A program made the position numbers and the translations under genes. DNA of 33,714 bases from an uncultured Actinomycetes bacterium (GTDB lineage: Bacteria; Actinomycetota; Actinomycetes; Nanopelagicales; Nanopelagicaceae): assembly GCA_903820565.1 (NCBI GenBank), contig CAIJHZ010000099.1:1-33714 (forward strand), read 5' to 3'. Below the pieces are notes generated by a model. The model was given only the letters and a program-made list of their open reading frames with translations. It was not told the DNA's origin and did not search any database. How positions within the stretch are numbered: position 1 is the stretch's first letter; each line of letters starts with the position of its first letter. Shown here in pieces: positions 1-11,133 of this stretch.

Positions 1-765
1 AGCAACCATGTCATCGATCAAGCGGTGCTCATACCAAATTCCTGCAGCTTCAAATTGAGTTTTGAACTCTGCTACATAGATATCTTCAAAGATGTCCTTG
101 AAGCGACCGTCATATGCCTTAAGGATTGTGTTCTTAGTTGAAAGATAGACAGGGAATTTACGTAGAAGTCCGTAATTAAGTGAGGCCCGTGCAAAGTCGC
201 GAATTGAATCATCAACGTTGTACATCGCCATTGCAATACCTGATGATTCAAAGTTGAAAACCTCAGTATTAATTGGCGCGGATCCATCTTCAGGAACAAA
301 TGAGATTGTTAGCTTTCCTGGGCCTGGAACTTTGAAATCTGTTGCGCGGTATTGATCACCAAATGCGTGACGGCCAATAACAATTGGCTTAGTCCAATGT
401 GGAACCAAACGAGGGACATTGCTGATAATAATTGGCTCGCGGAAAATAACGCCACCAAGAATGTTGCGGATTGTTCCATTAGGAGATTTCCACATCTTCT
501 TGAGTCCGAACTCTTCAACACGTGCTTCATCTGGAGTAATCGTGGCGCACTTAATTCCAACACCGTGCTTTTGAATGGCACGTGCTGAATCAATTGTTAC
601 CTGATCATCCGTTGCATCGCGGTGTTCCATGCCGAGGTCGTAATACTCAAGATTCACATCTAAGTACGGCAAGATCAATGAATCCTTGATGAACTGCCAC
701 ATAATGCGTGTCATTTCATCGCCATCTAGCTCAACGACTGTGCCTGTTACCTTAATCTTGCTCAT
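1..765 (-). CDS. icd: NADP-dependent isocitrate dehydrogenase (N-terminal 255 codons, runs off window edge)
   Basis: Translating 765->1 on minus gives [112 protein letters not shown]..., typical of monomer-size NADP-ICDH. Absent from the ORF track because the stop lies outside the window. Confidence 0.95.
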   Translation of the reverse strand, partial: MSKIKVTGTVVELDGDEMTRIMWQFIKDSLILPYLDVNLEYYDLGMEHRDATDDQVTIDSARAIQKHGVGIKCATITPDEARVEEFGLKKMWKSPNGTIRNILGGVIFREPIIISNVPRLVPHWTKPIVIGRHAFGDQYRATDFKVPGPGKLTISFVPEDGSAPINTEVFNFESSGIAMAMYNVDDSIRDFARASLNYGLLRKFPVYLSTKNTILKAYDGRFKDIFEDIYVAEFKTQFEAAGIWYEHRLIDDMVA

Positions 766-796
766 AGTCTCCCCTTATTTATCTTTTCAAAATTAA

Positions 797-1747
797 TTAA
801 AGTGTCTGAACATCTGCTTGTTTTGCACGAACCGCTTCAGCTGCCTCTTTAAGGGCTGCAACTTCTGAATCAGTCAATGCGCTTTCTACAACCTTCTTGA
901 TACCGGTGCGACCGATCTCGGCTTCAACGCCAAGATACACACCAGAAATTCCGTACTCGCCATCAACCCAAGCACATACAGGCATTACCGCGCCTGAATC
1001 TTCGATCACAGCCTTCGCCATTCGGGCAGCAGCTGCAGATGGTGCGTAATACGCAGAACCTGTTTTTAGAAGTGCAACAACTTCGGCGCCACCATTGCGT
1101 GTTCGATCAACTAGATCAGCAATTTCTTCATGTGAAAGAAGATCACTGAGAGGCTTGCCGTCAACTGTGCAACGACTTGGAACCGGAACCATAGTGTCGC
1201 CGTGTGAACCAAGTGTTAGTGTCTTAACTGATCCAACTTTTACGCCAAGTTTTTCAGCAACAAAGTTTGTGAAGCGCGCCGTGTCTAGCATTCCTGCTTG
1301 ACCCATTACACGATTTTTTGGAAAGCCTGTTGCGATCTGTGCAAGAGCGGTCATTTCATCAAGTGGATTTGAAACCACGATGATCACTGCATCTGGTGAA
1401 TGCTTTGCAATGTTTTCCGCAACACCGCGAACGATGCCTGCATTAACACCGATCAAATCCATACGGCTCATGCCAGGTTTACGAGGTAGTCCTGCGGTGA
1501 TCACAACTACATCTGAATTAGCTGTAGCTTCATAGCCAGCACCTTCGGCAGTCGTTGTTGCGCCAATAATTTTTGTTTCAAAACCTTCAATTGAGCGAGA
1601 TTGGTTCATGTCTAAAGCCAAACCTTCTGGCTTACCTTCGACGATATCTGTTAGAACAACGGTGTCGAAAACATCATATTCAGCTAAACGAAGAGCTGTC
1701 GTTGAACCGTAAAAGCCTGCACCAACTACTGTGACTTTGCCACCCAT
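797..1747 (-). CDS. mdh: Malate dehydrogenase (LDH-like MDH family)
   Basis: ORF 797..1762; GKVTVVGAGFYGSTTALRLAE Rossmann start, substrate/NAD motifs VVSNPLDEMT and LGSHGDTMVPVPS. ATG at 1747 (MGGKVTVV) has a GGAG upstream, so it is preferred over 1762. Confidence 0.93.
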   Translation of the reverse strand: MGGKVTVVGAGFYGSTTALRLAEYDVFDTVVLTDIVEGKPEGLALDMNQSRSIEGFETKIIGATTTAEGAGYEATANSDVVVITAGLPRKPGMSRMDLIGVNAGIVRGVAENIAKHSPDAVIIVVSNPLDEMTALAQIATGFPKNRVMGQAGMLDTARFTNFVAEKLGVKVGSVKTLTLGSHGDTMVPVPSRCTVDGKPLSDLLSHEEIADLVDRTRNGGAEVVALLKTGSAYYAPSAAAARMAKAVIEDSGAVMPVCAWVDGEYGISGVYLGVEAEIGRTGIKKVVESALTDSEVAALKEAAEAVRAKQADVQTL

Positions 1748-1785
1748 AGTGACTCCATTCATGCGTATATGTGAATAGGTGAACT

Positions 1786-2013
1786 CTATCGTCCACGAGG
1801 AAGTGCAATTGCCAGCGCAAAAAGGGCTAGCGCGATAACAACAGGTAAATAAAACTCAATGCTGCGGAATTTACGAGATTTCAGTGCAATCCCCAAGGTT
1901 CCTGCTGCGATAAAAAGTGACCCACCTCGCACTATGCCGTTGGCTCCAAGAATCACCCCAACCAAGACTGCGGCGTAACTAACAATAGAAAGCAGGCGCT
2001 CATTTAGCTGCAT
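1786..2013 (-). CDS. Small membrane protein, DUF3017-like
   Basis: 75 aa with 2-3 hydrophobic segments, overlaps the 3' end of folD; position between folD and mdh matches actinobacterial DUF3017 genes. Confidence 0.65.
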   Translation of the reverse strand: MQLNERLLSIVSYAAVLVGVILGANGIVRGGSLFIAAGTLGIALKSRKFRSIEFYLPVVIALALFALAIALPRGR

Positions 2014-2843
2014 GCATCAACCACATTAGTTAGCAGCATTGCGCGAGTCATAGGTCCGACACCACCTGGCATTGGAGATACCCATGAAGCTTTTCCAAAA
2101 ACTGAGGGGCATACATCTCCATCTAATCCTTCTGGAGTTCGCGAAATACCAACATCAATTATTACTGCGCCTTCTTTGATCATTTCTGCCTTTAAGAAAT
2201 GCGATTGCCCAATTGCCGCGACAACAATGTCAGCATTCTGGGTATGCCTTAACAAGTCTTTGGTACCTGTATGTGTCAGTGTGACGGTTGCATTTTCTTG
2301 TTTGCGTGAAAGTAATAGCCCCAATGGACGACCAACAGTTAAGCCCCGACCAATGACTGTTACTTCTGCGCCATTAGTTGTGATTTTGTAATGATCAAGT
2401 AAGGCAACAATTGCACGGGGTGTGCACGGCAATGGTGCGTCATACCCTGCAACTAAGCGACCAAGATTGAGAGGGTGCAATCCATCTGCATCCTTATCGG
2501 GATCAATTGCTTCTAAAACCCTTTGGGTATTTATTCCTTGTGGTAATGGCAGTTGCACGATATATCCGGTGCATTCCTTCGCTGAATTCAAATCTGAAAT
2601 TGCAGCCAAAACATCTTTTTCAGTTGCACTTTCTGGCAAGTCAACTCGGATCGAATTAATTCCAACTTCTTTGCAATCACGATGCTTTCCACCGACATAC
2701 GAAAGGGAACCAGGATCATTTCCTACCAAAACAGTTCCAAGGCCTGGAGTTATTCCATTCACCTTAAGTGCTGCTACACGGGTCGCGAGTTCAGCTTTGA
2801 TGGCGGATGCAAGTGCCTTGCCATCCAAAATCTGTGCGCTCAT
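2004..2843 (-). CDS. folD: Bifunctional methylenetetrahydrofolate dehydrogenase/cyclohydrolase
   Basis: 279 aa; [66 protein letters not shown] motifs. Confidence 0.96.
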   Translation of the reverse strand: MSAQILDGKALASAIKAELATRVAALKVNGITPGLGTVLVGNDPGSLSYVGGKHRDCKEVGINSIRVDLPESATEKDVLAAISDLNSAKECTGYIVQLPLPQGINTQRVLEAIDPDKDADGLHPLNLGRLVAGYDAPLPCTPRAIVALLDHYKITTNGAEVTVIGRGLTVGRPLGLLLSRKQENATVTLTHTGTKDLLRHTQNADIVVAAIGQSHFLKAEMIKEGAVIIDVGISRTPEGLDGDVCPSVFGKASWVSPMPGGVGPMTRAMLLTNVVDACS

Positions 2844-2860
2844 GGTTTAAGCCTATCTAT

Positions 2861-4399
2861 TTATGCGTGTGAAAAATGTCGAGTGCCGGTGAAGAACATC
2901 GCAATTCCAGCCGCCTTTGCAGCTGCAATAACCTCTTCATCACGCACACTTCCACCTGGTTGAACAACTGCCGTGATTCCAGCGTCGATGAGAATTTGTA
3001 GCCCATCAGCAAAGGGGAAAAACGCATCACTTGCGGCAACAGATCCTTTGACACGGTCACCTGCTCGAGAAACAGCAAGGCGAGCAGAATCAACGCGATT
3101 TACTTGACCCATCCCAATACCAACAGAAGCTGTGCCCTTTGCCAACAAAATTGCGTTGCTCTTAACCGAACGAACACTACGCCAAGCAAACTCTAGATCT
3201 TTCATAACTTGAACATCAACTGGATCACCGCTTACCTGTTTCCAATTCGCCGGCGAATCTCCATCTGCATCAATTAAATCTGTTGCCTGCACAAGAACTC
3301 CCCCAGAAACTGGACGAATCTCCAGTGAATTAATTGATGTGAGATCGCACTTGAGAATTCGAATCGATGGCTTCTTCATAAGAAGTTCGAGGGCATCTGC
3401 ATCGTAACCAGGTGCAATTAAAACTTCGGTAAAGATCTTTGATAGTGGTTGCGCCATTGCAAGATCAACTGTTCGATTAGCTGCGACTACCCCACCGAAT
3501 GCAGAAACTGGATCACACTCATGTGCATGTTGATAAGCAACTGCAACCCCAAGTTCACATACTGCAATACCACATGGATTTGCGTGCTTCATGATTGCAA
3601 CGGCAGGATCGCGATGATCTAAAACCGCTCGCCATGCCGCTTCAGCATCTGTGTAATTATTAAATGACATTTCCTTGCCATGTAATTGCTGTGCGCTAAC
3701 AATGCCAGCTGGACCACCTGAGTAAATAGCAGCAACTTGATGTGGATTCTCACCATAACGAAGGGAATCTTCACGATGCCAGATTCTGCCAAACCATTCT
3801 GGGAGTTCCTTATCTGTAGCTTGTCCAAGCCAGGTAGCGATTGTTAGATCGTATTCAGCGGTAGTACGGAAAACTTCAAGTGCTAGTTGGCGTCGTTCTA
3901 CCTCAGTAAATCCGCCTGCTGCAATCGCTGTTAGAAGTTGGTCGTACTGGGATGTCTGGCAAATAACGCCTACCGAGCCATGGTTTTTCGCCGCTCCTCG
4001 AAGCATCGATGGTCCACCGATATCAATCTGTTCGATGCACTCTTCAAAATTAGCGCCAGATGCAATGGTTGCTGCAAATGGATACAAATTGATTATTACT
4101 AAATCAAATGGCGCAATGTCTAATTCGGCGATTGCAGCAAGATGTTCTGGATTATTTTGATCAGCCAATATTCCGCCATGAACGCGTGGATGTAATGTTT
4201 TAACGCGGCCGCCCATAATTTCAGGAAAGCCTGTGTATGTGCTGACTTCCGTTACTGCAATACCAGCCTCAGCCAAATTCTTAGCGGTAGAACCTGTTGA
4301 TAAAATCTCGACGCCCGCTGAACTTAATGCCTTACCAATTTCAATGAGGCGATCTTTGTCATAGACACTTACAAGTGCACGGCGAATTGGTTTTCTCAT
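2861..4399 (-). CDS. purH: Bifunctional AICAR formyltransferase/IMP cyclohydrolase
   Basis: 512 aa; [21 protein letters not shown]-terminus, [26 protein letters not shown]-terminal [12 protein letters not shown]. Confidence 0.97.
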   Translation of the reverse strand: MRKPIRRALVSVYDKDRLIEIGKALSSAGVEILSTGSTAKNLAEAGIAVTEVSTYTGFPEIMGGRVKTLHPRVHGGILADQNNPEHLAAIAELDIAPFDLVIINLYPFAATIASGANFEECIEQIDIGGPSMLRGAAKNHGSVGVICQTSQYDQLLTAIAAGGFTEVERRQLALEVFRTTAEYDLTIATWLGQATDKELPEWFGRIWHREDSLRYGENPHQVAAIYSGGPAGIVSAQQLHGKEMSFNNYTDAEAAWRAVLDHRDPAVAIMKHANPCGIAVCELGVAVAYQHAHECDPVSAFGGVVAANRTVDLAMAQPLSKIFTEVLIAPGYDADALELLMKKPSIRILKCDLTSINSLEIRPVSGGVLVQATDLIDADGDSPANWKQVSGDPVDVQVMKDLEFAWRSVRSVKSNAILLAKGTASVGIGMGQVNRVDSARLAVSRAGDRVKGSVAASDAFFPFADGLQILIDAGITAVVQPGGSVRDEEVIAAAKAAGIAMFFTGTRHFSHA

Positions 4400-4962
4400 C
4401 GTGAATAAGTCTCCAGTGTCGGTGTAATCAAGGCGATGGTCGCAACTATGAGACCACGCTCTACTTTCTTAATTCTCTCATGAAGTGTTGCTTCATCATC
4501 GCCGGGCAACACCGGGACCTCCATTTGCGTGATGATCGGCCCAGTATCTATGCCTGCATCAACCCAGTGAACAGTTGTGCCAGTGATCGTGACACCTGCA
4601 GCTAAGGCATCACGAACCGCATGCGCACCAGGAAATTCGGGAAGTAGCGCCGGGTGACTATTGATTGTTGGAAAAGTAGTGACAAATTCTGCAGATAAGA
4701 TTTTCATAAATCCAGCGCTAATAACTAAATCAGGTTGGTACTGATCAACTTGATCAAATAATTGACGATCCCATGCCGCACGGTCACTCTTCAACTGTAT
4801 AACCGATGTATTGATATCGGCTTTCTTGGCACGTTCCAACACTTGAGCATCTGCTGAATCAGAGACGACTGCAACGATTTGAATATCAAGCTCTGTTGCA
4901 TCAAGGATTGCTTGCGTTAATGAGCCTGTACCAGAAGCAAGAATTACTACACGCTTTCTCAT
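4396..4962 (-). CDS. purN: Phosphoribosylglycinamide formyltransferase
   Basis: 188 aa; [64 protein letters not shown]; 4-nt overlap with purH. Confidence 0.95.
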   Translation of the reverse strand: MRKRVVILASGTGSLTQAILDATELDIQIVAVVSDSADAQVLERAKKADINTSVIQLKSDRAAWDRQLFDQVDQYQPDLVISAGFMKILSAEFVTTFPTINSHPALLPEFPGAHAVRDALAAGVTITGTTVHWVDAGIDTGPIITQMEVPVLPGDDEATLHERIKKVERGLIVATIALITPTLETYSR

Positions 4963-6038
4963 CTGCGCTTAATCAATCGAGGCAGGTATAGGGCTAAAGC
5001 AGCCCCCACCACTAGTTCTGCAGCTATTGCTAACGTGAACTTCCAGGGTGAAACACCAACAGCAGACATTGCATCCGTAATTAATGCCCCACTTCCTGAA
5101 TAGCCGACAAATGCGGCGATTGCAATTGCGACGATCAAACTTTGCTGTAAAACCTTGAGGTTAAGTGCAACTGTCCAGCTGGCAAGAAGTGCACCTGCAA
5201 AGATTATGAAGGTGATGCCGATCAATGCAATGGTTGATTTTCCTTCGGGTATTGCACCCAATAACGGCATTGCTGGCATCTTGTTTAATCGATATGAAAG
5301 CGGAGATACCAGCGTGCCTGACCCGACGGCAAAACCGACACCTGAAAAATAAGCAAGGGTGGCAACGATTGCATTGGGCAGATACAAAATATTGAGGAGC
5401 AGTAAGAGCAAACCACCAAAAATGCCCGGCTGCAAAACAGTAGATAGATTCTTAACCATTGAGATATTTAGAAGTAAGCAGATGCCAAGAATTATTGATG
5501 CTGCACCTAGTAATAGCGCAATTATTCGAGAACCAAATAGAAAACCTTGGCCCAATGCTGCTTTGCGTCCAACAGTTGCTCCGACCAAAAGTGTAAAAGG
5601 TAGTACATAAATAATTGCGAAATACCAGACCGGTTTAATTGATTCGGTTTTTGAAAATAGTGAAGCAAGTACAGCAAACAGGGTATAAGTGATCGCAAAG
5701 AGTGCTCGAGCGGGACCAACTAATGATGAGTCATTATCTAAACGTTCAATTGTGCGTGCTAGCCCATTTCGGATTGCAAGAACCGGAAAAATAAGTGCGC
5801 CAAGGGGAAGGTAGGAAAGATAGCCAGCCAAACCAGAGGGTGGTAAAGCTAATGAAAAGGGAATCTGATGTGCGCCGATCCAGATCCATAACGCCGCGCG
5901 CAAAGGATCTCCGGTATTTCCTGTTGCACTACCCGCTGTCGCCCATGCAAGAAGTGAGATAAACGATGTTGGAAGTAAAAGCCACGCAACACTACGCAGG
6001 ACTTGAGGCACTACTGCACCAAGTACCCGCGTCATCAT
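4959..6038 (-). CDS. Polytopic membrane protein, DUF6350-like
   Basis: 359 aa with about 9-10 hydrophobic segments; located between purN and sucD, the usual location of DUF6350 proteins in actinobacteria. Confidence 0.6.
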   Translation of the reverse strand: MMTRVLGAVVPQVLRSVAWLLLPTSFISLLAWATAGSATGNTGDPLRAALWIWIGAHQIPFSLALPPSGLAGYLSYLPLGALIFPVLAIRNGLARTIERLDNDSSLVGPARALFAITYTLFAVLASLFSKTESIKPVWYFAIIYVLPFTLLVGATVGRKAALGQGFLFGSRIIALLLGAASIILGICLLLNISMVKNLSTVLQPGIFGGLLLLLLNILYLPNAIVATLAYFSGVGFAVGSGTLVSPLSYRLNKMPAMPLLGAIPEGKSTIALIGITFIIFAGALLASWTVALNLKVLQQSLIVAIAIAAFVGYSGSGALITDAMSAVGVSPWKFTLAIAAELVVGAALALYLPRLIKRR

Positions 6039-6040
6039 TG

Positions 6041-6922
6041 TTATCGACCCAGAATTGCGCGTAACAAACGCGCGGTTTCACTAGGTGTTTGACCAACTTT
6101 TACGCCAGCTGCTTCCAATGCATCTTTCTTACCTTGTGCAGTTCCTGAAGATCCAGAAACAATTGCACCTGCGTGACCCATGGTCTTACCTTCTGGTGCG
6201 GTGAATCCTGCAACGTAACCAACAACTGGCTTTGTTACATACTCTGCAATAAATGCTGCAGCGCGTTCTTCTGCATCTCCGCCAATTTCACCAATCATTA
6301 CGATCGCTTTTGTCTCTGGATCATCTTGGAATGCGCGCAAGCAATCGATGTGAGTAGTTCCAATTACTGGATCTCCACCAATTCCTACTGCGGTACTAAA
6401 TCCAATGTCACGTAACTCGTACATCATTTGATAGGTAAGAGTTCCTGATTTTGAGACTAATCCAATCGGACCGGCACCGGTGATATCTGCAGGAATGATT
6501 CCAACATTTGATTTTCCAGGACTTATTAATCCTGGGCAGTTAGGGCCAATAATCTGTGTCGTTCCCTTTGTCTGCGAATATGCATAAAAACTTGCTGAGT
6601 CATGAACTGGAATTCCTTCGGTGATCACAACAACTAATGGCATCGCTGCATCAATCGCATCGATAACAGCAGCTTTTGCAAACTTAGGCGGAACAAATAC
6701 AACGGAAACATTTGCTCCCGTAGCAGACATTGCCTCGGTAACTGTGTTGAATACTGGAAGCTGGTAGCCATCAATATCGACGACCTGTCCGCCCTTACCT
6801 GGTGTAACTCCACCCACAATTTTTGTACCTGAAGCCAACATTCGTCGGGTGTGCTTGGTTCCTTCAGAACCTGTCATTCCCTGAACAATTACTGTACTTG
6901 CATCGTTAATAAAGATAGACAT
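6041..6922 (-). CDS. sucD: Succinyl-CoA synthetase alpha subunit
   Basis: 293 aa; [45 protein letters not shown] active-site His motif. Confidence 0.97.
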   Translation of the reverse strand: MSIFINDASTVIVQGMTGSEGTKHTRRMLASGTKIVGGVTPGKGGQVVDIDGYQLPVFNTVTEAMSATGANVSVVFVPPKFAKAAVIDAIDAAMPLVVVITEGIPVHDSASFYAYSQTKGTTQIIGPNCPGLISPGKSNVGIIPADITGAGPIGLVSKSGTLTYQMMYELRDIGFSTAVGIGGDPVIGTTHIDCLRAFQDDPETKAIVMIGEIGGDAEERAAAFIAEYVTKPVVGYVAGFTAPEGKTMGHAGAIVSGSSGTAQGKKDALEAAGVKVGQTPSETARLLRAILGR

Positions 6923-8085
6923 TACTTCGCCGCCAATTCTGCAGCGCGATTTGCTGCTCCATCCATCGTGTCTGCCTGCTCAACTAACGGGTGCGCGGCC
7001 TTTGCCAAAATAGCCCGACCTTCAACAACATTGTTTCCATCGAGGCGTACAACAATCGGCTTAGTCGCTTTTGGACCAAGTAATTCAAGGGCCTGAACGA
7101 TTCCGTTTGCAACGGCGTCGCAGGCTGTGATCCCACCAAACACATTGACGAAAACACTCTTTACATCGGCATCACCCAAAATAATTGAAAGACCATCGGC
7201 CATGATCTGCGCGGATGCTCCGCCGCCAATGTCTAAGAAGTTAGCAGGGCGTACTCCGCCATGCTTTTCACCAGCGTAGGCGACAACATCAAGTGTGCTC
7301 ATTACAAGTCCTGCACCGTTACCGATGATTCCAACCTGTCCATCGAGCTTGACGTAGTTAAGTCCTTTGTCTTTTGCTGCAGCCTCTAGCGGATTTTCTG
7401 CCTCTTGGTCAACAAGTGATTGATGATCTGGCTGACGGAAATCAGCATTGTCATCAAGAGTTACTTTTCCATCGAGAGCAATAATCTTTCCATCATGTGT
7501 CTTTACTAGTGGATTCACTTCTACAAGAGTTGCATCTTCGCCTTGGAATACATCCCACAACTTAAGCAATACCTGTGCAACCTGATCTGCAACATCTGTA
7601 GGAAAAGCTGCTGCTGCAACAATCTCTTGCGCTTTGGCTAAGGTGATTCCATCTACTGCAGATACCGGAATCTTGGCAAGCTTTTCAGGTGCAGTATGTG
7701 CAACCTCTTCGATATCCATTCCGCCTGATACAGATGCCATCACTAAGAATGTTCGGTTGGATCGGTCTAGCAAAATTGATAAGTAATACTCGGCCTCGAT
7801 TGGAGCTGCCGCTGCAATCATCACTGTTCGTACGGTGTGACCCTTGATATCCATTCCAAGAATTGCACCTGCTTTTTCGCGTGCATCCGTAGGATTTTCT
7901 GCAAGCTTTACGCCGCCTGCTTTTCCACGGCCACCAACTTTGACCTGAGCCTTTACAACTACCTTGCCACCAATGGCCAGCGCTGCTTTTTCCGCTTCAT
8001 CAGCTGTCGTTGCAATTGCAGCAGCTAAAACAGGTACGCCATGTTTTTCAAAAATATCTCGGGCTTGGTATTCAAAGAGATCCAC
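6922..8085 (-). CDS. sucC: Succinyl-CoA synthetase beta subunit
   Basis: 387 aa; [57 protein letters not shown] start at 8085. Confidence 0.97.
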   Translation of the reverse strand: MDLFEYQARDIFEKHGVPVLAAAIATTADEAEKAALAIGGKVVVKAQVKVGGRGKAGGVKLAENPTDAREKAGAILGMDIKGHTVRTVMIAAAAPIEAEYYLSILLDRSNRTFLVMASVSGGMDIEEVAHTAPEKLAKIPVSAVDGITLAKAQEIVAAAAFPTDVADQVAQVLLKLWDVFQGEDATLVEVNPLVKTHDGKIIALDGKVTLDDNADFRQPDHQSLVDQEAENPLEAAAKDKGLNYVKLDGQVGIIGNGAGLVMSTLDVVAYAGEKHGGVRPANFLDIGGGASAQIMADGLSIILGDADVKSVFVNVFGGITACDAVANGIVQALELLGPKATKPIVVRLDGNNVVEGRAILAKAAHPLVEQADTMDGAANRAAELAAK

Positions 8086-8126
8086 TGGGGCTCACAATCT
8101 ATTGGCCGGCTATATACGGGGTAATC

Positions 8127-10364
8127 CTATAGTTTCTCAACGGGTGCATAACGCAGCAGTAATCGCTTCTCACCGTATTGGCCAAAATTAATTGTGGCTT
8201 CGGCTTTGTCGCCAGCCCCTGCAACCGCCACAACAGTGCCTAATCCGAATGTGTCATGTGACACACGCTCACCAACTGCAAGCTCCATCGCAACACTTTT
8301 CTTGCCGGTGGCACGTGGTGGCGGTGTCGTAGCAGTACGAGTGCGTGTGACAAGTGATGGCGATGATGAACGCCCTTGATTACGCCATTCAATTACATCT
8401 TCTGGAATTTCATCAAGAAAACGTGATGGTGGATTGTAATTTGGTGCTCCCCATGTTGAACGATATTCAGCACGTGAAATATAAAGCCGTTGACGCGCGC
8501 GTGTTAAGCCAACGTATGCGAGACGACGTTCTTCTTCAATCTCATCTTTTTCACCAAGAGTTCGTGAATGAGGGAAAATACCATCTTCCATTCCTGTAAG
8601 AAATACGGTTGGAAACTCAAGGCCTTTTGCAGTGTGAAGAGTCATCATTGTGACAACTCCCCCGTGGTCTTCGCCTTCCGGAATTTCATCAGCATCTGCA
8701 ACCAATGAAACCTTTTCTAGGAATCCGGCTAGTGAAATCTCTTCATCTTCACCGAGATCTTCAAATGGGCGCTCTTCATACTCCATAGAAACTGCAACTA
8801 GTTCCTTTAAGTTTTCAACTCGAACTTCATCTTGAGGATCAGTGCTATCTGCTAACTCTTTTAGTAACCCTGATTGTTCGAGCGCTGCTTCAACTATTAC
8901 CGAAGGCTTTGTTTTTGCCTCTACTAACACTGCTAATGCACTAACCATCGATGTAAATTCATTGATTGCTTGTGCAGCTCGAGATGGGACAGAGCTATTC
9001 TCGCTAACCCGCAATAAGCCTTGCCAAAAAGAAATATTGTTGTTTCTGGCAAACTCATCTACATAGTCCAAAGAAGTGTCACCAATACCTCGCTTTGGCA
9101 CATTGATGATTCGGCGAAGCGAAATTTCATCTTCTAAATTTGCAAGAACGCGAAGGTAAGCAAGAAGGTCTTTTACTTCGCGGCGCTCGTAAAATCGCAG
9201 GCCTCCAACAACTTTGTATGGCAAAGCGTTTCGCATGAATACTTCTTCAAATACACGAGACTGCGCATTTGTTCGATAGAAAATTGCCGTATCCCCTGGG
9301 GTCGAAACACCTTCACGCTGTAATGATCTAATTTCATCTGCAATGAAGTTAGCTTCATCATGTTCGCTCTCGGCGACATAACCTGTAAGCAATGAACCAG
9401 ATCCAGCATCTGACCAAAGGTTCTTCTCTTTGCGACTTTCATTTTTAGTAATAACGGCATTGGCAGCGTTTAGAATATTTTGAGTGGAACGATAATTTTG
9501 TTCAAGCAATACTGTGCGAGCATTTGGATAATCAAGCTCGAACTGCAAAATATTCCGAATTGTCGCGCCACGGAAGCCATAAATTGATTGGTCGGCATCA
9601 CCGACCACGCAGAGCTCAGCGGGAGACTGACCTTCGAGTTCGCTACCAACCAGCTCTTTTACCAAGATGTACTGCGCATGGTTTGTATCTTGATACTCAT
9701 CAACTAAAACATGGCGAAAGCGTGATCTAAAACGAGCCTTAGCTTCGGGGTAACGTTGCAGGACTTCTACTGTCTTTAAAATCAAATCATCAAAATCCAT
9801 GGCATTTGCTCTGATTAAACGCTGCTGATACACCGCATAAACATCGGCAACAACCTGCTCAAACTGATTGCTTGCTGCATTTAAGTAATCCTGAGGCCCT
9901 AGTAATTCATTTTTTGCATTTGAAATCATGGATTGAAATTGGCGTGCGGGGTAACGTTTTGGATCCAGATTCAATTCTTTGGCAACAATAGTGATTAGCC
10001 GTTGTGAATCGGCAGAATCATAAATACTAAATGAATTGCTGTACCCAAGACGTGTAGCTTCTTGGCGCAAAATACGAACACATGCAGAGTGAAATGTGGA
10101 GACCCACATGGATTTAGCGATTGGTCCAACTAAATCGGCAACACGTTCCTTCATTTCGCCCGCTGCTTTGTTCGTAAAGGTAATTGCCAAAATTTGATAT
10201 GGGGCCACTTGTCGCCTAGACATCAAATAAGCGATACGGCGAGTTAGCACTCGAGTTTTTCCAGATCCCGCCCCTGCTACAACTAATAATGGACCACCTG
10301 CATGTGTAACCGCCTCCGATTGCTGAGGATTGAGTCCCTCAAGTAATGGATCGATTTCAGTCAT
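8127..10364 (-). CDS. pcrA: ATP-dependent DNA helicase, UvrD/PcrA family
   Basis: About 750 aa; LNPQQSEAVTHAGGPLLVVAGAGSGKTRVLTRRIAYL (Walker A), VDEYQDTNHAQY, VGDADQSIYGFRGA, LEQNYRST, MTLHTAKGLEFPTVF. ATG 10364 (MTEIDPLLEGLN) preferred over 10388. Confidence 0.95.
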   Translation of the reverse strand: MTEIDPLLEGLNPQQSEAVTHAGGPLLVVAGAGSGKTRVLTRRIAYLMSRRQVAPYQILAITFTNKAAGEMKERVADLVGPIAKSMWVSTFHSACVRILRQEATRLGYSNSFSIYDSADSQRLITIVAKELNLDPKRYPARQFQSMISNAKNELLGPQDYLNAASNQFEQVVADVYAVYQQRLIRANAMDFDDLILKTVEVLQRYPEAKARFRSRFRHVLVDEYQDTNHAQYILVKELVGSELEGQSPAELCVVGDADQSIYGFRGATIRNILQFELDYPNARTVLLEQNYRSTQNILNAANAVITKNESRKEKNLWSDAGSGSLLTGYVAESEHDEANFIADEIRSLQREGVSTPGDTAIFYRTNAQSRVFEEVFMRNALPYKVVGGLRFYERREVKDLLAYLRVLANLEDEISLRRIINVPKRGIGDTSLDYVDEFARNNNISFWQGLLRVSENSSVPSRAAQAINEFTSMVSALAVLVEAKTKPSVIVEAALEQSGLLKELADSTDPQDEVRVENLKELVAVSMEYEERPFEDLGEDEEISLAGFLEKVSLVADADEIPEGEDHGGVVTMMTLHTAKGLEFPTVFLTGMEDGIFPHSRTLGEKDEIEEERRLAYVGLTRARQRLYISRAEYRSTWGAPNYNPPSRFLDEIPEDVIEWRNQGRSSSPSLVTRTRTATTPPPRATGKKSVAMELAVGERVSHDTFGLGTVVAVAGAGDKAEATINFGQYGEKRLLLRYAPVEKL

Positions 10365-10371
10365 GAGGGAG

Positions 10372-10384
10372 AGTCTATTAGGCT
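10372..10384. promoter_or_regulatory. Candidate symmetric divergent promoter between pcrA (-) and PIG-L deacetylase (+)
   Basis: AGTCTATTAGGCT: minus-strand -10 TAGACT (10377-10372) 7 nt before pcrA ATG 10364, and plus-strand -10 TAGGCT (10379-10384) 6 nt before ATG 10391; the two arms form a 13-bp near-palindrome. Confidence 0.45.
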
Positions 10385-10390
10385 TCATGC

Positions 10391-11116
10391 ATGGAACCGA
10401 TTGCAGATAGCGAGATCAAGCGCGTCTTGGTCATCAACGCCCACCCCGACGATTCAGATTTTGGGGCATCAGGAACAATCGCCCAATGGGTGAAAAAGGG
10501 AATTGAAATTGCCTATGTTTTCTGTACCAATGGCGATCAAGGCGGCGAAGAGTCTGGTTTCACAAAAGAAGAGATGCCAGCAATTCGTCAGCGCGAACAA
10601 CGTGCAGCCGGTGCAGCCATTGGTGTTTCCGATATAACTTTCTTGAATTATGTTGATGGACACTTGATGCCAACAATTGAGTTGCGTAAAGATATTGTCC
10701 GACAGATTCGAATTTCGAAGCCAGATCGCATTGTGTGCCAAAGCCCAGAACGCAATTGGGAGCGCATCGGAGCTAGTCATCCTGATCATTTAGCTGCAGG
10801 AGAAGCCACAATTCAGGCTGTTTATCCTGATTCTCGAAATCCATTTGCCTTTACTGACTTGCTTGAAAACGAAGGTCTACAACCATGGCGCGTTAAGGAA
10901 ATTTGGGTATCTGGATTTGGACAACCTGATCACTGGGTGGATATCACAGATACCTTTGATTTGAAGATGGCAGCGTTGCACGCACATGCATCACAAACTG
11001 CACATAACAAAGAGCTAGAAAATATGGTTCGTGAATGGGGTCAACGCAACGCGGGAATTGGCGGGCTACCTGAAGGTCGTATTGCTGAAGCTTTTAAAAT
11101 TGTAAATACTAATTAA
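10391..11116 (+). CDS. PIG-L family deacetylase (LmbE-like, MshB-related)
   Basis: 241 aa; VLVINAHPDDSDFGASGTIAQW (HPDD metal motif), DRIVCQSPERN..ASHPDHLAAGEA (HxDH-type motif). Confidence 0.88.
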   Translation: MEPIADSEIKRVLVINAHPDDSDFGASGTIAQWVKKGIEIAYVFCTNGDQGGEESGFTKEEMPAIRQREQRAAGAAIGVSDITFLNYVDGHLMPTIELRKDIVRQIRISKPDRIVCQSPERNWERIGASHPDHLAAGEATIQAVYPDSRNPFAFTDLLENEGLQPWRVKEIWVSGFGQPDHWVDITDTFDLKMAALHAHASQTAHNKELENMVREWGQRNAGIGGLPEGRIAEAFKIVNTN

Positions 11117-11133
11117 AGCCAGGAAAATTAGAT

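Noticed and set aside
309-593. 94-aa minus ORF (and 352..588 plus ORF) inside the first 765 bp
   Set aside because: Both lie within the partial icd reading frame in alternative frames; the icd frame gives a clear homologous protein.
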